Shown one piece after another: positions 57,945 through 64,000 of a stretch of 64,000 nt of DNA. Below the pieces are notes generated by a model. It made no database searches and was not told the origin of the DNA. It saw only the letters and a list, made by a program, of their open reading frames with translations. The translations under genes and the position numbers were made by a program. Each line of letters opens with the position of its first letter. Position 1 is the first letter of the stretch. This DNA is from Stropharia rugosoannulata (lineage: Eukaryota > Basidiomycota > Agaricomycetes > Agaricales > Strophariaceae): positions 1,426,001 to 1,490,000 of the forward strand of contig JANCIK010000011.1 of NCBI GenBank assembly GCA_028532985.1, written 5' to 3'.

Positions 57945-59933
57945 TTGGGGAACTGCGAACTTGGTCGGGAGAATGGGAGTCGGCCGAACATCGGCAACAC
58001 GGCACTGTTCGGCTGGAGTTCGCACGGGCCGTCGACGCGACTCGCGTCCGAATTGGAATTGCAGGAACCCTGCCACAGGTTATCCAAGGCAATCATGGAC
58101 TCAACCTATACATATCCTGGCTACGAACAGTTCTGCTTTGACCTGAATACCCTTGTAGCAAACTATCCTCCGGAATTCATCTATATACGCGATGCACAAG
58201 CTATCCGAACGACGACCACTGTCACCAGGAATGTCCTACGCGAATTGTCAAATCTGCAGTTGATCTCATGCTCAGATGCTATACGCTGCGCTCATGTAGA
58301 TGGGCTTACCGCTTTCACCGCTCGCCTTCTCTACGAGTCGGTTATTAACACCTTAGTTGGCTGGGAGCCTCGATGGGGAGACGGCTGCTCTAACTGGAGA
58401 GGCGATGTCGATGACCGGTGGAACGACAGCTTTGATTCCTTTATCCACGGGTTACAGTCCTCACATACCTTTATAACGCGTCAAACTGGAGGGGCGCAGA
58501 CGACGTCGAAAGGCAAAGAGAAAGAAAGCAGCGGGCCGAACGTGAGGCTTGTGATTGTCATTGAACGACCAGAAAAGCTGAAAGACAACCTTCCGGACCT
58601 TCTCGTCCCTCTGACGCGCCTAGCAGAGCTTGTACGTCTTGAATTCCATGTTGGACTCATGTCATACTCAAATCTCTGCTTATAGTCAAAGTTGGATCTC
58701 TGCGTCATCTTTGTATCTCAGCTAGGATGGGAAGACATAAAACCTCCGTTGGGAGCCTCGCCTGATCCATTTTACCTCGATATATCATCCCCTTCGAAAG
58801 AAGGTTTGTTACTGTGCTATCCCACGTACAACGTGCTAACATGTAATAGATATCGTACGTACCCTCACCTCGAATTTTGCATCTCTCTGCGAAGATGTCC
58901 CCTCGCCTTCATCATTAGAAAACCCCTACCATCCTTCCTTGTCCTCTCTCTACAGCCACTTCATAGCGACTCTTGTTGACGTCTGCTACCCATTCACGCA
59001 CAATCCCCACGAACTGCAGTACATCGCTGCAGCCCGGTGGCCCGGCTTCTGCAAGCCCATACTCAACGAATATAAGCGGTTCTCTGATGTGGACATGGAT
59101 TCGGGTGACGTCGAAGATTTTCCTCCCCCGTCGGACGACATACGCATGCGCCTGATAAAGATGTTCAACTCAACACTAACCACTGCCCTAGACGAGCTCT
59201 TTCCACGGCTGACGAACGCCAGTGACTGGGCTAGCGCACACGAACCTCCGGCGGACCTACTATCGCTCCCCCGGACAGAAACCACGCAACTCGTGCTAGC
59301 CACTTCGCGTAGCCCTGCGCAGGCGATAACGCTTGCGTCTCTGCCACGCATGTCAAAATTTATCCTTCTCGCGGCATTCCTCGCCTCTACTAATCCCGCC
59401 AAATCGGACATGCGCATGTTTGGGAGAGGCATTGACGAGAAGAAGCGCAAGCGGAGAGTGACGAAGACCACGGGGAAAACAAAGAGCGGCGCCCCCTCGA
59501 AGGTGAGCTGCCAGCAGCTGACGAAGCCGCTTCTCATATGCTGACTTCCACAGGTCGTACAAAGACTAGTTGGCCCCGCGGCGTTTCCTATAGACAGGAT
59601 GGTTGCGATTCTCGGCGCTTTACTTGAAGAAAACGACGTGGAGTCCCGCCTTGTGGACCGAAAATTCAAGATTCCGGGTGAACACACAGACATGGAGATT
59701 TCCCGTGTCGGTGTATTTTCCTGCGTAAGTCTCACGCTTATGTTACTCTTTTATTTACTAAGAAACGCCAGGTTATGGAACTAGCGTCAATGCGGCTTCT
59801 GCATCGCACGTCGCCTGCGGATCGGTTGGATGGTCCGCCCCAATTTAAATGTGCTATTTCTTATGACGCTGCTCAGGCGCTGGCGAAAGAGCTGAAGGTT
59901 GCTTTGCATGATCTACTTTGGGATCCACTGTGA
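57945..59933 (+). CDS. ORC5: Origin recognition complex subunit 5
   Basis: DNA replication initiation, nucleus. Seen: exons 57945 (or 58095)..58631, 58686..58803, 58850..59502, 59554..59724 and 59772..59933, all in frame, 596 or 546 residues. Orc5 features: YPPEFIYIRDAQAIRTTTTV near the start, FTARLLYESVINTLVGW, LVIVIERPEKLKDNLPDLLV (Walker B region), LCVIFVSQLGWED, then the C-terminal winged-helix domain ISYDAAQALAKELKVALHDL. The family block SKFILLAAFLASTNPAKSD with a following basic stretch (KKRKRRVTK) is clear. A clear Walker A lysine motif is not visible. I prefer Met 58095 because the PGYE...LNTL sequence behind it is where family similarity begins. Confidence 0.88.
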
Positions 59934-60885
59934 TAAGTCAAGTTGTTCTATCTTGTGTATTAATTTCCAGAACTAGCTACCCCACTGTTTTAGTTAATGT
60001 AAATGTAATCATGTTGGCTTACGGCGTAGGCATACATATGAATCGTCCTCAGGGCTCGGGGACACCTGACATTGAAAGGCTAAGCGTAAGAAATGATGGG
60101 AATCCCTTTTTAAGTTATGGAATGTACTTATTTGGATAATGGCTCATGTCACCAGCAGCCTTTATGCACATTTGTTGCGCGTTTGACGGGAAAACAGACG
60201 ATATTTCTAAAGATAAGACGAGAGCGCTTCGGCACCACGGGTCAAAGCGAGGGTGAGATCCGAGGGATGATCTTTCTCGGATTCACAGGAGAAAGAAACA
60301 CACGAAACTCGGTGTACGAGTTTCGTGGGGTTGCGGGGGGCGCTGCTGTGAAGGCGTACCGAGGCGTGGGGAAGCGGCTTACCGTGTGGCTGTCGATCGG
60401 AGGATCGAGCGCGCGTTCGCAGACGAAACCGACGCATCTGGAAGCCGATGGCGCGCAAACAAACGCCAGCGCCTGAGCGCATGGGAATCAGGGAGACGCG
60501 TGCCGAAGCCGCGTGCCCGCCTGGCCGCACCGCACACTGAAAGAGAGAGGAGAGGGTGGGTGGGTGACAAAGAACGAGGCGCACTCGTGGAGCCACTTCT
60601 CTCTTTCCTGGACGACCTGCGCTCCTCATCTTATCCTCGGGATCAGGCGCACACGCCTGATCGCAGATATTTCTGAGTAGTCTTCTTGCCATCAGGATAC
60701 GTTGCTCATACAAGTCCCCGAGATACAGAAAGTCAACAGTACAGGAAAGGTGCCCTATTTTCCGATACCACGCTGTTACTTCAACTAGCCTATGCAATCG
60801 GTCTCCCTACTTGATAGAGGCGCTCAGAGGGCGATTTGGCTGTCATATATAAATAAATGTCTGTCCAACTGAAGAGAAATCATGC
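59934..60885. other. Intergenic stretch with hairpin; no supported gene
   Basis: GC-rich part 60200-60680 is open in several frames on both strands (one of 196 codons on minus), without family motifs. A perfect hairpin sits at 60301-60327. A transcript could start here but nothing supports a protein. Confidence 0.4.
60301..60327. repeat. Perfect 11-bp hairpin
   Basis: CACGAAACTCG, five-base loop GTGTA, CGAGTTTCGTG. No mismatches. It is close to the GC-rich block and of unknown role. Confidence 0.8.
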
Positions 60886-61680
60886 TTACTCGACGAAGAA
60901 ATTGCCACCATCGAATGTTCCTTTACAACTACCAACTTGTGTACTACCACATACGTCGAAGACTTGAAGTGCAGCGACACCCTAAAATATTGCATGGATC
61001 ATACAGTTTTCTCCAAAATTAAAATCTAACTCTGACTTACCATGTCGCTAAAGCAGTACTGTATAGTCTCGGTTACACTTGGACTGAATGCACCGTACTC
61101 GCAGCTCTCAAGGATGAAGGCAACACCTTGGCCCGGTGGAAGCAAGAAGGTGTCCGCTAAATCAAGCTTTAAGAGGGAATGAAGTATGTATTGGGTATTC
61201 ACGAACGGTTATTCATCAAGGAATTCGCAAGAGCTGTACAGTCTGAGGCGTGGATTGTCTGTGAGGCTGGAGCACAACCATTAAAGAAACCTAGACGTGG
61301 ATAATGTGTCAAAATGGGATTTGTACGTAGTAAGCCTGATGAACTTGCATGGAATGCCGCAAATGCAGTTTGCCTGTGTGCATTGCGTTGCCGCCCTTTT
61401 AGCTCTCAGGTCCAAGGAGCTCATTCCGCGCAGCGTCATTTCTTTGGAAGAAGCAGATTCAACGACAGTATTGGAGCAGTTAAAGTGCTGCATGGTGACT
61501 ACATGACCCGAAGACATAGTCAGGGGCGTCGAGTCTATAATATGCTTGTCGTTGCACACCCTGGCGCGTGCTGCATAGAATATGGTTAGAAAGAAGATAC
61601 GAGAGGTATGGTAAATTCATACCCTGGCCAGTAAGGCTCAACATTAGTATAGCCAGCGCTATCCCAGATTGAAGATACAT
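60886..61680 (-). CDS. Small secreted Cys-rich protein, Y3-like (glycan-binding type)
   Basis: Seen: five exons (61680..61623, 61570..61349, 61290..61207, 61156..61041, 60981..60886), phases consistent, 191 residues. MYLQSGIALAILMLSLTG is a signal peptide in its own exon. A pro-like region (to AKRAA) ends in a Lys-Arg pair. The mature domain begins with CTQANCICGIPCFF and continues SDCTALANSL, LPPGQGVAFILESCEYG, IQYCFSDM, DVCGSTQVGSCKG and GGNFFVE. The cysteine order and the DC, SC..., YC and VxxxC spacing match the Agaricomycete family that includes the Coprinus Y3 glycan-binding protein. Intron 2 is GC-AG (GCAAGT..GTCTAG). Binding specificity cannot be read. The KR site suggests kexin-type processing (inference). 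Confidence 0.72.
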
Positions 61681-62595
61681 ATTGAACAATGTAGAAAATG
61701 TGATAGTCGAAAGCAGTGTAGTGCTCCTCATCATTTGTGGATTAAACTAGGTCTTTTATATCTAGAATTGCCACCTATGGTTATTAAAAGCATTGTCAGG
61801 GCCCGGCACGAGGAATGTATGGACCGACAACCTACAAGACGTTGGATGAATAACATTACCACGACTGTCTCGGTGACAAGGACTGATATAGAGAATATGT
61901 CGCATAGTCTGTTAAGTCTACAGGTCCAGTGATATGGGTTGCGTTTATCACTTCCCCGCAAGTTCTTCCTGTCCCATAGGTGACAAGAATCAACCGATAA
62001 CATGATAATCGTTCATACTTTGAATGCTCACTGAGACAAGTTTGGTACAACTGCTACTGCGCACTATGACATGTTTGACGCACGTCAGTGCTCAAGTCTA
62101 CCCTTCCAAGCGTAGAGTCTGAGCACATGTGTTCTGAGCACTAGGCATTCATTGCAGTCGAGACTCTAGATCCATAATTGCGCTGCCTGGTAGTGTCGTT
62201 TGACTGTGGTGCTCCATTCAGCAGGATCCTTTTGGGACCCTTGGCTTAGCTATAGGCCATCTAAATAAGCCTTATTATTTATAGAGGGAGTTTTCAAGCG
62301 TAAATACAGAAGAACCGACTCTGACTCGACTGCAGCGGACTGCAATGCGCGTTGTTGTCTTCATGATGATGACAGGACGCGACAAGCCGCGACAGGCCCT
62401 AGATGGGCGCGACTCTTCGGAGAGCTTGCATACGCGAGCACGTGACAGGGGCAATATCTGTTATCTAATCGACAGCGAGGGAATCCTCATCCTCTAGGAC
62501 AAGAATCCGACGCTCTCCGACCACCTAGACAGCTACTAACGCCTTTTGTCACTTCCCCCATCTTTGAAAAAGAAGGATCGCCATATAATTCAACA
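61681..62595. other. Divergent intergenic region
   Basis: It holds promoters of the Y3-like gene and of TPI. Minus-strand open frames at 61731-62050 include hydrophobic runs but no chain of exons. The stretch 62375-62400 repeats GCGACA words near the TPI promoter. Confidence 0.45.
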
Positions 62596-63598
<1,003 letters not shown>

Positions 63599-64000
63599 AA
63601 GATTCCATGAAGATAATTATGAATTCGCTATTGTACGATAGATTACCCCAGGCAGTGTATTCCATATGTACACATTAGAGGCATTACGGCATTGCAGGGA
63701 ATGTTTGATCCGCGTTGATCAACGGCAATCCTTGGTCACCAGTCACTGTACACAGAACGCGTTGCAAAATTTCATTGGTATTACGTTGTCAAATACTCTC
63801 TTTGTGTGCAGCTACATAAGTACGCTACAGTGATTTAACCACAGGATAGTGTATACAGATCAATTTGTTCATATCCACGTTCGAATTCGAGCATTGATTT
63901 ACCAGGGTCCCTTCTTGTTGGGAGTACGTCGCAATAAATATAATGTGCAACCAGGGAGATGGTCAAAACTCACTAGACCAAGCAGACCGTATTGGGAGAG
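63599..64000. other. 3' flank of TPI, no further gene seen
   Basis: About 400 bp with TPI 3' UTR sequence; nothing else is supported before the window ends. Confidence 0.5.

Noticed and set aside
60207..60797. 196-codon minus-strand frame
   Set aside because: Arg/Ser-rich composition, no motif, and an equally open plus-strand frame over the same GC-rich bases. No splice-linked extension was found.
61731..62050. Another DUF6534-like membrane remnant
   Set aside because: Hydrophobic runs are present, but neither exon borders nor the nucleotide blocks shared by copies A-D could be found.

Overview
The window is nuclear DNA of a mushroom-forming basidiomycete (Agaricomycetes). Evidence: intron-rich genes with GT-AG introns mostly of 47-80 bp, dense packing on both strands, a spliceosomal U2 snRNA, and families that are typical of or restricted to this group (DUF6534-like membrane proteins, DUF6699 proteins, a Y3-like small secreted protein, a DUF6589 transposon protein, an etherase-type GST). 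I rebuilt exons by hand from splice signals, reading phase and family motifs. Coordinates are given per gene and the uncertain ends are flagged.

Layout. 1-2.6 kb: an OST-alpha/TMEM184 membrane protein whose C-terminal end runs off the left edge. 2.6-11 kb: an accessory, repeat-rich stretch with two related DUF6534-like genes (one intact, one with a nonsense codon), a third 5' remnant, hairpins and inverted repeats; a fourth remnant lies at 16.8 kb. 11-13.4 kb: a GPI-anchored-type aspartic protease. 15.1-16.3 kb: haem biosynthesis (HMBS). 18.8-20.9 kb: a mitochondrial dicarboxylate-type carrier. 21.4 kb: U2 snRNA. 21.9-25.6 kb: an F-box/WD40 protein and a serine-rich protein. 26.4-34.2 kb: a giant BEACH protein. 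34.6-37.9 kb: a dimeric alpha/beta-barrel protein, a GST and an 8-cysteine secreted protein. 39.55-40.66 kb: a DNA transposon derivative with terminal inverted repeats and a 9-bp target-site duplication. 40.8-45.9 kb: a coiled-coil protein and the ribosome-biogenesis factor Nop4/RBM28. 47-49.7 kb: a tandem pair of DUF6699 genes. 50-63.6 kb: housekeeping genes (TFIIIC 90-kDa-type subunit, profilin, 2OG-Fe(II) oxygenase, aldo-keto reductase, ORC5, triosephosphate isomerase) with a Y3-like secreted protein gene between ORC5 and TPI.

The housekeeping genes do not form a pathway: RNA polymerase III transcription, pre-mRNA splicing, rRNA processing, replication origin recognition, glycolysis, haem synthesis and actin dynamics are simply neighbours. 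The notable parts are the accessory islands: the transposon with hairpin-bearing ends and a second fragment of it, the decaying DUF6534-like family, the recent tandem DUF6699 duplication, and two small cysteine-rich secreted proteins that only appear once introns are removed. I found no CRISPR array, rRNA or tRNA gene.
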